From Streptomyces endophytica (GTDB lineage: Bacteria; Actinomycetota; Actinomycetes; Streptomycetales; Streptomycetaceae), in NCBI RefSeq assembly GCF_026153355.1, contig NZ_CP110636.1:558001-622000 (forward strand): 64,000 bases of DNA. Reading direction: 5' to 3'. The notes below the pieces were generated by a model. The model worked only from the letters and a program-made list of their open reading frames with translations, did no database searches and was not told the origin of the DNA. This document shows, in pieces, positions 25,571 to 34,260 of this stretch. The first letter of the stretch is position 1; every line of letters starts with the position of its first letter. The position numbers and the translations under genes are program-made.

Positions 25571-26154
25571 ATGCCCCAATTTCAGGTGCCACCCCCGTAA
25601 AACGCTTTCTGGGCCGATGCGCGACCGTGCTCGTGATGATCGGAGCATTGCTTTTCGGCGCCTGGACCGCCTGGTCGGGATTGGCTTCTGCGGGCGTCAG
25701 GGGCACGCCCGGACATTTGACCGTCGCGCACTGCACTTCCGTTTACCACCACTCCCGCAAAGGCCATTCCTACACCGATTACACCTGCACCGGAACCTTC
25801 CGTGCGGACACCGGAAAAGCGAATGACCCCCGAGCCGAAATGAGCGGCCTGGGGAAATCCCTGCCGGCGGGCGTGGAACTCCCGGCCAGCGGCATCGGTG
25901 ACCACGACACCGAGCTGGTCAACACGACTCAGGCCCTGCAAAGTTTCGTGGGAGCGTTCGCCTGCCTTCTCCCCGCGGCCTTCGCCCTGTTCTGGCTGCT
26001 CACCGACCTCGGCCGGAGCGGGCGCGGCCTGAGGGAGACCTGGCGCGAGACCAAGGGCACCGCAACCCGTGCGATCACGCTCGGCGTCGTGGCGCTGTCC
26101 GCCGTCGGCATGCTCGTCGTCAGCCCGCTCCTCGCCTTCCTGCTTCCGCGCTGA
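25571..26154 (+). CDS. Two-helix membrane protein, frame broken after the first codons
   Basis: About 194 residues after repair. ATG 25571 (MPQFQVPP) has AAGGA about 10 bases upstream, but the frame closes at once; adding one C to CCCCC 25592-25596 joins it to VKRFLGRCATVLVMIGALLFGAW and the rest. One helix near residue 20-40, an extracellular domain of about 80 residues with three Cys (VAHCTS, DYTCTG), a second helix (SFVGAFACLLPAAFALFWLL), a basic loop and a third helix at the C terminus. Unknown function. Divergent from the WXG100-like cassette and with AT-richer codon use, which may mark transferred DNA. Confidence 0.6.
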
Positions 26155-26213
26155 ACCACTCCCCCGCCCGCGCCCGCCCTCCGTCGGTCCGGTGCTCGGG
26201 CTCGTACTGACGC

Positions 26214-26249
26214 GTTGAGCCGGCCGACGGTGGCGTCGGCCGGCTCAAC
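26214..26249. terminator. 15-bp perfect hairpin between convergent genes
   Basis: GTTGAGCCGGCCGAC (26214-26228), loop GGTGGC, and its exact complement (26235-26249), between the membrane-protein gene and icmA. Confidence 0.85.
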
Positions 26250-26285
26250 GGGACGGGAAAACCGCCTGGCGGCGGGGAGACCCGC

Positions 26286-27985
26286 TCAGAAGCCCGCCGG
26301 CTCCGTGTAGATGCCCCACTCGTCGCGCAGGGCGCCACAGATCTCGCCCAGGGTGGCCTCGGCGCGTACCGCGTCGAGCATCGGCTCGATCATGTTGCTG
26401 CCGTCCCGCGCGGCGGCCAGCAGCGCCTTGAGCGAGGCGGACACCCGGGCGTCGTCGCGGGCGGCCTTGCGGGCGGCGAGGACGCGGACCTGTTCGCGTT
26501 CGACCTCGTGGCTGACCCGGAGGATCTCCAGGTCACCGGTGACCGAACCCTCGTGGCAATTGACGCCCACGACCCTCTTGTCGCCCTTTTCCAGCGCCTG
26601 CTGGTAACGGAACGCGGATTCGGCGATTTCGCCGGTGAACCAGCCGTCCTCGATACCGCGCAGAATTCCGGAGGTCATCGGGCCGATGGGGTGCTGCCCG
26701 TCGGGATGCGCCCGCCGGCCCCGTTCCTTGATCTGGTCGAAGATCTTCTCCGCGTCCGCCTCGATGCGGTCCGTCAGCTGCTCGATGAACCACGAACCGC
26801 CCAGCGGATCCGCCACATTGGCGACCCCGGTCTCCTCCATCAGCACCTGCTGCGTCCGCAGCGCGATCTCCGCGGCCTGCTCACTCGGCAGCGCGAGGGT
26901 TTCGTCCAGGGCGTTGGTGTGGAGGGAGTTGGTGCCGCCCAGCACCGCCGCCAGGGCCTCGACCGCGGTCCGTACGACGTTGTTGTACGGCTGCTGAGCG
27001 GTCAGCGAAACACCGGCCGTCTGGGTGTGGAAGCGGAGCCACTGCGCCTTTTCGCTCGTCGCGCCGTACACCTCGCGCATCCAGCGGGCCCAGATCCGGC
27101 GTGCCGCGCGGAATTTGGCGATTTCCTCGAAGAAATCGACATGGGCGTCGAAGAAGAACGAAAGCCCCGGCGCGAAGGTGTTGACGTCCAGGCCGCGGCT
27201 GAGCCCCAGTTCGACGTACCCGAAGCCGTCCGCGAGGGTGTACGCCAGCTCCTGCGCGGCCGTCGCCCCGGCCTCACGGATGTGGTAGCCGGACACCGAG
27301 AGCGGCTTGTACGCGGGAATGCCGTGCGCGCAGTGCTCCATCAGGTCGCCGATGAGGCGCAGATGCGGCTCCGGCTGGAAGAGCCACTCCTTCTGGGCGA
27401 TGTACTCCTTGAAGATGTCGGTCTGGAGGGTCCCGTTGAGCACCCCCGGATCCACCCCCTGCCGCTCGGCGGCGACGAGGTACATGCAGAAGACCGGCAC
27501 GGCCGGGCCGCTGATCGTCATCGACGTCGTGACGTCGCCGAGCGGGATGTCCTTGAAGAGGACCTCCATGTCGGCGGCGGAGTCGATGGCCACGCCGCAG
27601 TGGCCGACCTCGCCCAGCGAGCGCGGATCGTCGGAGTCCCGGCCCATGAGCGTCGGCATGTCGAAGGCGACCGAGAGCCCGCCCCCGCCGTTGCCCAGGA
27701 TCATCTTGTAGCGCTCGTTCGTCTGCTCGGCGTTGCCGAAGCCCGCGAACTGGCGGATGGTCCAGGTGCGGCCGCGGTAGCCGGTCGGGTACAGACCCCG
27801 GGTGAAGGGGTACTCGCCCGGCCATCCGATCCGCTCGAAGCCCTCGACGGAGTCCCCGGGCCGGGGCCCGTACACCGGCTCGACGGATCGCCCGAGAGCG
27901 TGGTGAAGTCCGCGTCCCGCTTGCGGGCAGCGTCATACCGGGCCTGCCAGCGACGGCGGCCTTCCTCGATCGCGTCAGCGTCCAT
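26286..27985 (-). CDS. icmA: Isobutyryl-CoA mutase large subunit, frame broken near the N terminus
   Basis: Adenosylcobalamin-dependent mutase subunit interconverting isobutyryl-CoA and n-butyryl-CoA, linking valine breakdown to polyketide and fatty-acid precursors. The TIM-barrel substrate domain is complete (RQFAGFGNAEQTNERY, GLSVAFDMPTLMGRDSDDP, HTQTAGVSLTAQQP, GGTNSLHTNALDETLALP) but there is no B12-binding domain, as expected for IcmA, which uses a separate small subunit. The start MDADAIEEGRRRWQARYD at 27985 is in a different frame from the main body. Adding one base at about 27885 (GATCC-GTC) joins them and gives 566 residues, the size I recall for S. cinnamonensis IcmA. A leaderless promoter with a palindromic operator lies directly upstream. 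Confidence 0.9.
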
Positions 27986-27992
27986 ACGATCG

Positions 27993-28022
27993 AATTTACT
28001 AGGACGTCCTAGTAATTGTCGA
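27993..28022 (-). promoter_or_regulatory. Leaderless icmA promoter with a 20-bp perfect palindromic operator
   Basis: On the minus strand: -35 TCGACA (28017-28022), 18-bp spacer, -10 TAAATT (27993-27998), then 7 bases to the ATG at 27985, so transcription should start at or next to the start codon. The spacer holds the perfect palindrome TTACTAGGAC/GTCCTAGTAA (27996-28015), ideally placed for a dimeric repressor, probably of the TetR or MarR family. The MarR gene at 28.6-29.1 kb is a candidate. Confidence 0.7.
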
Positions 28023-28133
28023 CGGGAGCGCCCCGTGGGTCGCGGTTGTCACACCCCGTAGCGGGCCGGGGAAGAGGCGGGAACGCGAAAACGCGCCCGT
28101 ACCGGTGCGGGACGGGCGCGTGACGGAGCGGGG

Positions 28134-28466
28134 TCAGACCTTGACCGGCTCCGGGGCGCTCTCGGCGAGCAGCGGCTCGACCTCGCGCACCACCTGGCGC
28201 TCGACGAAGAACGCCGCGGTCGGGATCGTGCCGGCGACCAGCACCCACAGCAGCTTGCCGAACGGCCACTTGGCCTTGGAGCCCAGGTCGAAGGCGAAGA
28301 TCAGGTAGATGATGTAGAGCACGCCGTGGACCTGGGAGACGACCAGGGTGAGGTCCTTGCCCATCCCGAAGCCGTACTTGGCGATCATGCAGGCGCAGAG
28401 CGCCAGCAACATCACGGCGGTGACGTAGGCCATCACCCGATAGCGGGTCAGCACGCTGGATTTCAT
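28134..28466 (-). CDS. DUF3817 membrane protein
   Basis: 110 residues with three hydrophobic segments (YVTAVMLLALCACMIAKYG, HGVLYIIYLIFAFDLG, LLWVLVAGTIPTAAFFVE). The HGVLYIIYLI helix and the KWPFGKLLWVLVAGTIPTAAFF end are the DUF3817 signature. Function unknown; such proteins often sit near MarR or redox genes in actinobacteria. A second DUF3817 gene lies at 32.3-32.7 kb. Downstream of the MarR gene on the same strand, with a CRISPR-like remnant between them. Confidence 0.85.
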   Translation of the reverse strand: MKSSVLTRYRVMAYVTAVMLLALCACMIAKYGFGMGKDLTLVVSQVHGVLYIIYLIFAFDLGSKAKWPFGKLLWVLVAGTIPTAAFFVERQVVREVEPLLAESAPEPVKV

Positions 28467-28486
28467 GGATACGAGCGTAACCGCCC

Positions 28487-28575
28487 AGAAAATCCCCGCG
28501 GACGCGGGGAGCACGCAACCGCCCGTTACCAGGTGAGGACCCTTCGCGGACCACCCCCGCGGACGCGGGGCACAA
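28487..28575. CRISPR. Two-repeat type I-E-like CRISPR remnant
   Basis: Two 28-bp units with the shared core CCCCGCGGACGCGGGG start exactly 61 bases apart (cores at 28494-28509 and 28555-28570). The reconstructed repeat in plus orientation is GGACCA(T/C) + core + AGCAC. The single spacer is 33 bp (28515-28547). The left outer end of repeat 1 (28487-28493) and the right outer end of repeat 2 (28571-28575) are degenerate. The 28 + 33 spacing and the CCCCGCG...CGCGGGG palindrome are typical of type I-E arrays in Streptomyces (established). No cas gene is in the window. Confidence 0.7.
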
Positions 28576-28609
28576 GCGCGCTGACCCGCAGCGACCGTAC
28601 TCCCCGGCC

Positions 28610-29122
28610 TCAGTCCGCGTCCTTGAAATCCCCCGCCGTCACCCGCAGCGGCCGCAGCATCGCGAAGATCTCCGCGCACTCCTCGTCGTCGTACGCGCCG
28701 AGTCCGAAATCCATGGCCATCAGGTCCCGGGTCGCGGCGTCGCAGACCTCGCGGCCCTTGTCCGTGATGGAGGCGAGGGTGCCCCGCCCGTCGTTCGGGT
28801 TGGGCCGCTTGGCGACCAGGCCGGACTTCACCAGCCGGTCGACGGTGTTCGTCACCGAGGTCGGATGCACCATGAGCCGCTCGCCGATCTTGGACATCGG
28901 CAGTTCACCGGCCTTGGAGAAGGTCAGCAGCACCAGCGCCTCGTAGCGGGCGAAGGTCAGTCCGTACGGCTTGACCACCGCGTCCACCTCGGACAGCAGG
29001 ATCTGATGGGCGCGCATGATCGACGTGATCGCGCCCATCGACGGCACGGCTCCCCACCTCTGGCGCCACAGTTCGTCGGCGCGCGCGATGGGGTCGAAAG
29101 CAAGGCTGAGCGGCTTCGGCAC
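28610..29122 (-). CDS. MarR-family transcriptional regulator
   Basis: 170 residues. The winged helix-turn-helix is at about residues 55-120 (ARYEALVLLTFSKAGELPMSKIGERLMVHPTSVTNTVDRLVKSGLV in pieces, then the wing RPNPNDGRGTLASIT). N- and C-terminal helices form the dimer. GTG start at 29122. Near the 20-bp palindrome of icmA and immediately upstream of the CRISPR-like remnant and DUF3817 gene. It could control icmA; this is inference. Confidence 0.9.
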   Translation of the reverse strand: MPKPLSLAFDPIARADELWRQRWGAVPSMGAITSIMRAHQILLSEVDAVVKPYGLTFARYEALVLLTFSKAGELPMSKIGERLMVHPTSVTNTVDRLVKSGLVAKRPNPNDGRGTLASITDKGREVCDAATRDLMAMDFGLGAYDDEECAEIFAMLRPLRVTAGDFKDAD

Positions 29123-29165
29123 GTCTCCGACCCTACCCGGCGGTCATATTGTGGTCAGCCTTGTC

Positions 29166-30503
29166 TCAGTTTTCGGTCTCATGCAGCGGTCCGGGCCGGC
29201 GGTCCCGCCCGGCGGTCCGCCGTACCTCGCGGATCACGGCGAGGACGCAGAGCACGCCGAGGGCCCCCGCCGCCGGCATCACCGCCCGCAGTGGCGCGTA
29301 CTCCGCCGCGAGACCGGCCGCACCCATCGCCAGGCCCATCGCCGTCATCCGCCCCGCCTGCACCACCGTCATCCCCTGCCCCAGCAACTCCTCGGGGACC
29401 GCGGCGACGAACCACCGGTCCACCCCGAAGTTGTACGAGATGCCGGTACCCGTCAGGACGAGGAGCAGCACCGCCCAGCCCAGCGAGGGCTGCGCGGCGA
29501 AACCGAGGGACGGCAGGACGGCGAAGACACCCATGGGAAAGGTGAGCCGGGACCGGGCCCGCGGCCCCAGGAGCGAGCCGACCAGGCTCTCCGCCACCAC
29601 GGCGCCGATCGGCATGCTGCACATCAGCAGCCCCGCACCGCCCGGCCCGGCGCCGAGCAGGTCGGCGTAGGGGACGAGCAGCGCCTCGGGGACGACCACG
29701 AAGGCCGGCGGCAGCCAGGTCAGGAGCAGCAGCGCGCGCACCCTGCGGTTCGCCAGCAGCCGCCGTACGCCGCCCAGCGACGCGCCCAGCAGGGCTCCGC
29801 GCCCGGCCGCCGCGCCGCCGCCGTCCCGGGCCGGGCGGGCCCGGGTGCCGAGGCGCAGCAGCAGCGCCGACCCGAGGAAGGTGACGGCCGTGAGGGCGAG
29901 CACCGCCCCGGGCGTCACCACGGCCACCAGCAGCCCTCCGACACCGAAGCCCACCAGTTGGGCGCTCTGGTTCACGATGCGGATCACCGACCGGCCCAGG
30001 ACGAACAGATCGCCCTCGCCGAGGATGTCGCCGAGCGTGGCGGCACGCGTGCCGGCGAAGACCGGCGCGACGGCGGCGATCAGGCAGCGCAGGACGAGCA
30101 GCACGGCGACCGGCGTGCCGGGCAGGACCATCCCGGCCGCCGCCAGCGCGCACAGCAGATCGCAGACCACCAGCACCCGGCGGGCCGGGTACCGGTCGGC
30201 GACGGCGGACAGCAGCGTCCCGCCGAGGACGTACGGCAGCAGCCCGAGCGCGAAGGTCAGGGCGCTCAGCAGCGGGGAGTCGGTGCGCCGGAAGACCAGC
30301 ACGGACAGCGCGATCTCGCAGACGACCACGCCGAGGGAGGACAGCAGGTGCGCGGCGAAGACCGCACGGAATTCCGGGACGGCGAAGACGGCACGGTAAC
30401 GGGCCGGGCGGCCGGCAGCGGCAGGGCCGCCACCGTCCTCGGGCCCCTCCTCGGGGCGTGCGGGAGTACGGCCCGGCGGAACGGGCCCGGTGGTCGCGGA
30501 CAT
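29166..30503 (-). CDS. MFS transporter
   Basis: 445 residues with about 12 membrane helices. Residues about 1-40 are a Pro/Gly-rich tail; then FRAVFAAHLLSSLGVVVCEIALSVLVFRR (in part), a conserved DRYPARRVLVVCDLL loop between helices 2 and 3, and a second half starting near 235. This is the style of drug or macrolide efflux proteins (MFS_3/DHA group). Start ATG 30503. Divergent from an ArsR-like regulator gene, with a 76-bp shared promoter gap, which suggests ligand-induced export under that regulator. Confidence 0.9.
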   Translation of the reverse strand: MSATTGPVPPGRTPARPEEGPEDGGGPAAAGRPARYRAVFAVPEFRAVFAAHLLSSLGVVVCEIALSVLVFRRTDSPLLSALTFALGLLPYVLGGTLLSAVADRYPARRVLVVCDLLCALAAAGMVLPGTPVAVLLVLRCLIAAVAPVFAGTRAATLGDILGEGDLFVLGRSVIRIVNQSAQLVGFGVGGLLVAVVTPGAVLALTAVTFLGSALLLRLGTRARPARDGGGAAAGRGALLGASLGGVRRLLANRRVRALLLLTWLPPAFVVVPEALLVPYADLLGAGPGGAGLLMCSMPIGAVVAESLVGSLLGPRARSRLTFPMGVFAVLPSLGFAAQPSLGWAVLLLVLTGTGISYNFGVDRWFVAAVPEELLGQGMTVVQAGRMTAMGLAMGAAGLAAEYAPLRAVMPAAGALGVLCVLAVIREVRRTAGRDRRPGPLHETEN

Positions 30504-30579
30504 GGCGGCAGACTGCCGCGCGCCGCCCCCGTCCCGTAATCTTTCGGCCCCAGCCGAATCCCCGGGGGGTACCGCGGTC

Positions 30580-31559
30580 ATGCCGCTGCATCTGCACTTC
30601 GGCGCCGACGACCTGCTGCGCATCCGGTTCGCCATCTCGCCGCTGTGCGAGACGCACGAGGCGGTACGGACCCTGCGCCGCACCGACCGGCACGGCTACC
30701 ACGCGCCGTGGTTACGGCGGATGCGCACGGCGCTGGCCGGGCTGGACCTGACACCGCTGTGGCTGTTCATGCCGGCCTCGCCACCGGGCTACACCCCGGA
30801 CTTCCTGGGACGGCCCCCGGACACCCCGACGACCGGGTTCGCCGAGGAACTGGCGCGGCTGCGGGCCACCGACCCGGAGCTGGCACGGGCCGAGATGGCC
30901 AAGTCGCTGGCCTGCACGCCCGGCGGGGCCGAGTCCCCGCGCGGCCGGGCGGCACTGGCGGATCCGGCCCGCGCCGTGCAGGAGCTGGCCGACGTCACCG
31001 AACGGGCCTGGCACGCGCTGCTCGCCCCGGACTGGCCCGGCTGCGGGCCCTGCTGGAGGCCGAGATCGCCTACCGCTCACGCCAGTTGGCGGACGGCGGA
31101 CTGCGGCGGCTGTTCGCCGATCTGCATCCCCGGCTGACGTGGTCGGGCGACACCCTCACGGTCCGGACCCGCACCGACTTCCTGCAGACCCAGGACCTGG
31201 ACGGCCGCGGGGTGCTGCTGCTGCCCAGCGTCTTCGCCTGGCCGGACGTGGTGAGCGGCTTCGATCCGCCGTGGCAGCCGACCGTCATCTACCCGGCCCG
31301 CGGGATCGGCGGCCTGTGGTCCGAGCCGGACGCCGGGCCCGCACTGGCCCGGCTGCTGGGGCCGAAGCGGGCGGCCGTCCTGGCCGCGCTCGACGCGCCG
31401 TCCACCACGACTGCACTGTCCCACCGCCTCGGCCTCGCCCCGTCCTCCGTCTCGGCCCACCTCTCCGTCCTCCGCGCCGCGGGCCTCCTGACCTCCCACC
31501 GCCACGGCCACGAAGTGCTCTACGAGCAGACGGCACTGGGCCTGGCGTTGCTTGGTTGA
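30580..31559 (+). CDS. ArsR-like regulator with DUF5937-type N-terminal domain, frame broken in the middle
   Basis: About 326 residues after repair. N-terminal part (PLHLHFGADDLLRIRFAISPLCETHEAVR...) is the DUF5937-type domain of streptomycete ArsR-like regulators. The C-terminal 70 residues are a winged helix (KRAAVLAALDAPSTTTALSHRLGLAPSSVSAHLSVLRAAGLL in pieces, then HRHGHEVLYEQT). The frame switches at about 31036-31038; adding one C to CCC gives DWPRLRALLEAEIAYRSRQ and a continuous protein. ATG 30580 follows a G-rich stretch. It probably represses the divergent MFS exporter. An apparent pseudogene only if the break is real. Confidence 0.85.
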
Positions 31560-32046
31560 CGCCCACGTACCCGTCTGTCCCGCCGCGGTTGTTGCTCGCC
31601 GTTGCGCTTTGCGGCGCCCCGCACGTACCCGTCTCTCCCGCCGCGGGTCTTGCTCGCCGTTGCGCCTGGCGGCGGGCGTGGTGTTTCGGGTGCGGTGCCG
31701 GCCCTCCAGACTTCGTCCTCCGGTCCAGCCCCTCCCGTGAGTGGGGAGTTTCTCAGCTGGTTGGGGGCGGGCGTCGTCCGTTGCCTGCGCGCGGGTGGGC
31801 ATTACGTGCACCCCCACCGTCCTTCACTTTCCCCTCACGGGAGGGGACGGGCCGGAGGGGCCGGTTGTGTGGACGTAAAGCGTCAGCAGTCCACACAACC
31901 GGCCCCGCAGGCCCGTCACCGCACCCAACAACCACCCAGCCCGCCGCAGGCGCAACGGCGAACAACAACCGCGGCGGGACAGCGAGGTACGTGGGCGGCG
32001 CCGCAAAGCGCAGCGACCCGCGGCGGAACAGACAGGTACGTGGGAA
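31560..32046. repeat. Modular intergenic repeat element, locus A (487 bp)
   Basis: Fills the gap between convergent genes. Left arm: tandem units of about 55-58 bp built on CACGTACCCGTCT-TCCCGCCGCGG and TGCTCGCCGTTGCGC. Then the core GGTGCGGTGCCGGCCCTCC...CCCCTCCCGTGAG, an inner hairpin GTGGG-GGT-GCA (read on the minus strand), then an 18-bp perfect stem 31857-31874/31889-31906 (GGGGCCGGTTGTGTGGAC) with 14-nt loop GTAAAGCGTCAGCA. The right arm is the tandem units in inverse orientation (AACCGCGGCGGGACAG, GGTACGTGGG). It shares its hairpin with locus B and its left core with locus C. Not coding; open frames crossing it are composition artefacts. Confidence 0.85.
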
Positions 32047-32343
32047 TCAGCCCTCGGAGAGGAACCGCTCGACCGTTTCGACCTTCGACGTCAGGCCGTC
32101 CGTGACCCCCGGGCGGATGTCCGCCTTGAGGACCAGCGAGACCCGTCCGGCGCGGGCCTCGACGGCCGCGACGGCTCGTTTGACGACGGCCATGACCTCG
32201 TCCCACTCGCCCTCGATGGACGTGAACATCGCGTCCGTGCGGTTCGGCAGGCCGGACTCGCGAACGACCCGGACCGCGTCGGCGACGTACTCGCCGACGT
32301 CCTCGCCGACGCCCAGCGGGCTCACGGAGAAGGCGACGATCAT
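32047..32343 (-). CDS. MTH1187/YqgV-type thiamine-binding protein
   Basis: 98 residues, small ferredoxin-like fold ([27 protein letters not shown]..., [16 protein letters not shown]). The family binds thiamine or related ligands and has no enzymatic activity of its own. The ATG overlaps the stop of the upstream DUF3817 gene (ATGA), so the pair is translationally coupled. It ends directly at the repeat element. Confidence 0.85.
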   Translation of the reverse strand: MIVAFSVSPLGVGEDVGEYVADAVRVVRESGLPNRTDAMFTSIEGEWDEVMAVVKRAVAAVEARAGRVSLVLKADIRPGVTDGLTSKVETVERFLSEG

Positions 32344-32690
32344 GCGTTGACGACCCCTTCCTTGCGGGCCCGGGCGGCGATCACGCCGGCCTCCTCCTCG
32401 CGCTTGAGCACCCGGTCGCCGTAGAGGCCGCCGAACGGGAGGATCGCCAGCAGGAAGAAGAACGCGACGCGCTTGAAGGGCCACTTGGTGCGGTTCCACA
32501 CGTCCAGCAGCAGCACCACGTAGGTGATGAACAGCAGGCCGTGGATCAGGCCGAGCGGCATCACCAGGGCGTCGTAGTCGAAGGCGAGCCGGAAACCGGT
32601 ACCGAAGATCAGCAGCGCGGGGAAGGAGATGGCCTCCGGAACGGAGGCCAGGCGCAGGCGGTGCAGGGCGGCGGCGGTCTTGATGTCCAC
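32340..32690 (-). CDS. DUF3817 membrane protein (second copy)
   Basis: 116 residues, paralogue of the protein at 28.1-28.5 kb. Segments [34 protein letters not shown] and [20 protein letters not shown] carry the family signature (HGLLFI, KWPFKR). GTG 32690 is the likely start ([12 protein letters not shown]). It is coupled to the thiamine-binding protein gene. Function unknown. Confidence 0.85.
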   Translation of the reverse strand: MDIKTAAALHRLRLASVPEAISFPALLIFGTGFRLAFDYDALVMPLGLIHGLLFITYVVLLLDVWNRTKWPFKRVAFFFLLAILPFGGLYGDRVLKREEEAGVIAARARKEGVVNA

Positions 32691-32971
32691 GGGAACCTCG
32701 TTCGGGTGGCAGATGGGCGGTCGGCGCGCAGCGCCGTCTTCTGGGGGTGGAGGTCGGGCGACGGGCGGGCTTGTGCAAGGGTTCACAAGCGTCGCCCCAT
32801 TGTTACAGCCGCGCCCGCGATCACCGCGCCGGGGGACGTGAGCCGGACCACGCCGGGCCGGCCGGCAGGGGGCCGGCGAGCGGGCCCCGGTCCGGCGTCA
32901 GGGAGATCTCCGGGCGATGTCAGGGGCAAAGGACCTGCCCCGCGCGGCCGGTGACCATTACCGTCTGACGC

Positions 32972-33610
32972 GTGGCTCAGTTTCGGCTCCAGGGGAGCAA
33001 GGTGCTCGCCGTCGACATGACGGGCGATGCCGTCAAGGCGAAAAACGGGGCGATGGTCGCGTACGACGGCCAGATGTCCTTCAAGAAGATGACCGGCGGC
33101 GGCGAGGGTCTGCGCGGCATGGTCACCCGGCGGCTCACGGGTGAGCAGATGGCCGTGATGGAGGTGAAGGGCCACGGCACCTGCTATTTCGCCGATCGCG
33201 CCAGCGAGATCAATCTGGTGCGGCTGCACGGCGAGAAGCTGTACGTGGAGGCCAGCAACCTGCTCTGCACGGACGCGGCGCTGCGCACGGGCACGACGTT
33301 CACCGGCCTGCGCGGCGCCTCCCAGGGCAACGGCCTGTTCACCACCACCGTCGAGGGCAGCGGCCAGGCGGCGATCACCTCGGACGGCCCCGCGGTGGTG
33401 CTGCGGGTCACCAAGCAGTACCCGCTCCAGGTCGACCCGGGCGCCTATGTGGCGCACACCGGCGATCTGAAGCAGCATTTCCAGTCGGGCGTGAATTTCC
33501 GCACGTTCATGGGAGAGGGCTCGGGCGAGGCGTTCCAGATCCGCTTCGAGGGCGAGGGCCTGGTCTACGTCCAGCCCAGCGAGCGCAACACCGTGGGCGG
33601 TGAGGTCTGA
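32972..33610 (+). CDS. AIM24-family protein (1 of 3)
   Basis: 212 residues, beta-rich AIM24 fold (named after a mitochondrial protein; bacterial role unclear). Conserved features: VLAVDMTGDAVKAKNGAMVAYDG (partial), GHGTCYFADRAS, LYVEASNLLC, GNGLFTTTVEGSGQAAI, QVDPGAYVAHTGDL, GEAFQIRFEGEGLVYVQPSE. GTG start at 32972 with no obvious ribosome site. Its stop overlaps the next start (TGATG), giving the first gene of a three-paralogue operon. The 281-bp gap upstream holds no gene. Confidence 0.88.
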   Translation: MAQFRLQGSKVLAVDMTGDAVKAKNGAMVAYDGQMSFKKMTGGGEGLRGMVTRRLTGEQMAVMEVKGHGTCYFADRASEINLVRLHGEKLYVEASNLLCTDAALRTGTTFTGLRGASQGNGLFTTTVEGSGQAAITSDGPAVVLRVTKQYPLQVDPGAYVAHTGDLKQHFQSGVNFRTFMGEGSGEAFQIRFEGEGLVYVQPSERNTVGGEV

Positions 33611-34260
33611 TGCCGTTCACGGCGCTCAACTCCCGCATGGTGCAGGCCACGATCACGCCCGGCCAGCGGATGTTCAGCCAGCGCGGGGCGATGCTCGCGT
33701 ACCGCGGGGAGGTCTCGTTCACGCCCAACATCCAGGGCGGCCAGGGCGGGATCGGCTCGATGATCGGCCGCCGGATCGCCGGTGAGGCGACCCCGCTGAT
33801 GACCGTGGAAGGCAGTGGCACGGTCATGTTCGGGCACGGCGGTCATCACGTCCACGTCGTGGACCTGACCGGCGAGACGCTCTACGTCGAGGCCGACCGG
33901 CTGCTGGCCTTCGACGGCTCGCTCCAGCAGGGCACGATGTTCATGGGCGCGCAGGGCGGTGTGATGGGCATGGTCCGCGGTCAGGTCACCGGCCAGGGCC
34001 TGTTCACGACGACGCTCGCAGGGGTCGGCTCGGCCGCGGTGATGGCCCACGGCGGCGTGCTGGAGCTGCCGATCACCCCGCAGCGCCCGGTCCACGTCGA
34101 CCCCCAGGCGTACGTCGCGCACCGCGGCGAGGTCCGCAACAAACTGTCCACCGCGCTCGGCTGGCGCGACATGGTCGGCCGCGGTTCGGGCGAGGCCTTC
34201 CAGCTGGAGCTGTCGGGCCAGGGCACCGTCTACGTCCAGGCGTCGGAGGAGAAGCTGTGA
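33610..34260 (+). CDS. AIM24-family protein (2 of 3)
   Basis: 216 residues, paralogue of the first protein: MFSQRGAMLAYRGEVSF, GSGTVMFGHGGHHVHVV, LYVEADRLLAFDGSL, GQGLFTTTLAGVGSAA, HVDPQAYVAHRGEV, GEAFQLELSGQGTVYVQASE. A His-rich loop (GHGGHHVHVV) is particular to this copy. Start overlaps the previous stop by TGATG, and its own stop overlaps the third gene by GTGA. The three probably form a heteromeric assembly; this is inference from coupling. Confidence 0.88.
   Translation: MPFTALNSRMVQATITPGQRMFSQRGAMLAYRGEVSFTPNIQGGQGGIGSMIGRRIAGEATPLMTVEGSGTVMFGHGGHHVHVVDLTGETLYVEADRLLAFDGSLQQGTMFMGAQGGVMGMVRGQVTGQGLFTTTLAGVGSAAVMAHGGVLELPITPQRPVHVDPQAYVAHRGEVRNKLSTALGWRDMVGRGSGEAFQLELSGQGTVYVQASEEKL

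Noticed and set aside
27990..28140. Cobalamin riboswitch upstream of icmA
   Set aside because: Looked for because icmA needs B12. The leader is absent (leaderless) and no conserved B12-box sequence was seen.
28487..28575. CRISPR-like core as a terminator hairpin
   Set aside because: Two copies with an exact 61-bp period and intact inner ends fit CRISPR better than two independent terminators, though one copy could still act as a weak hairpin.
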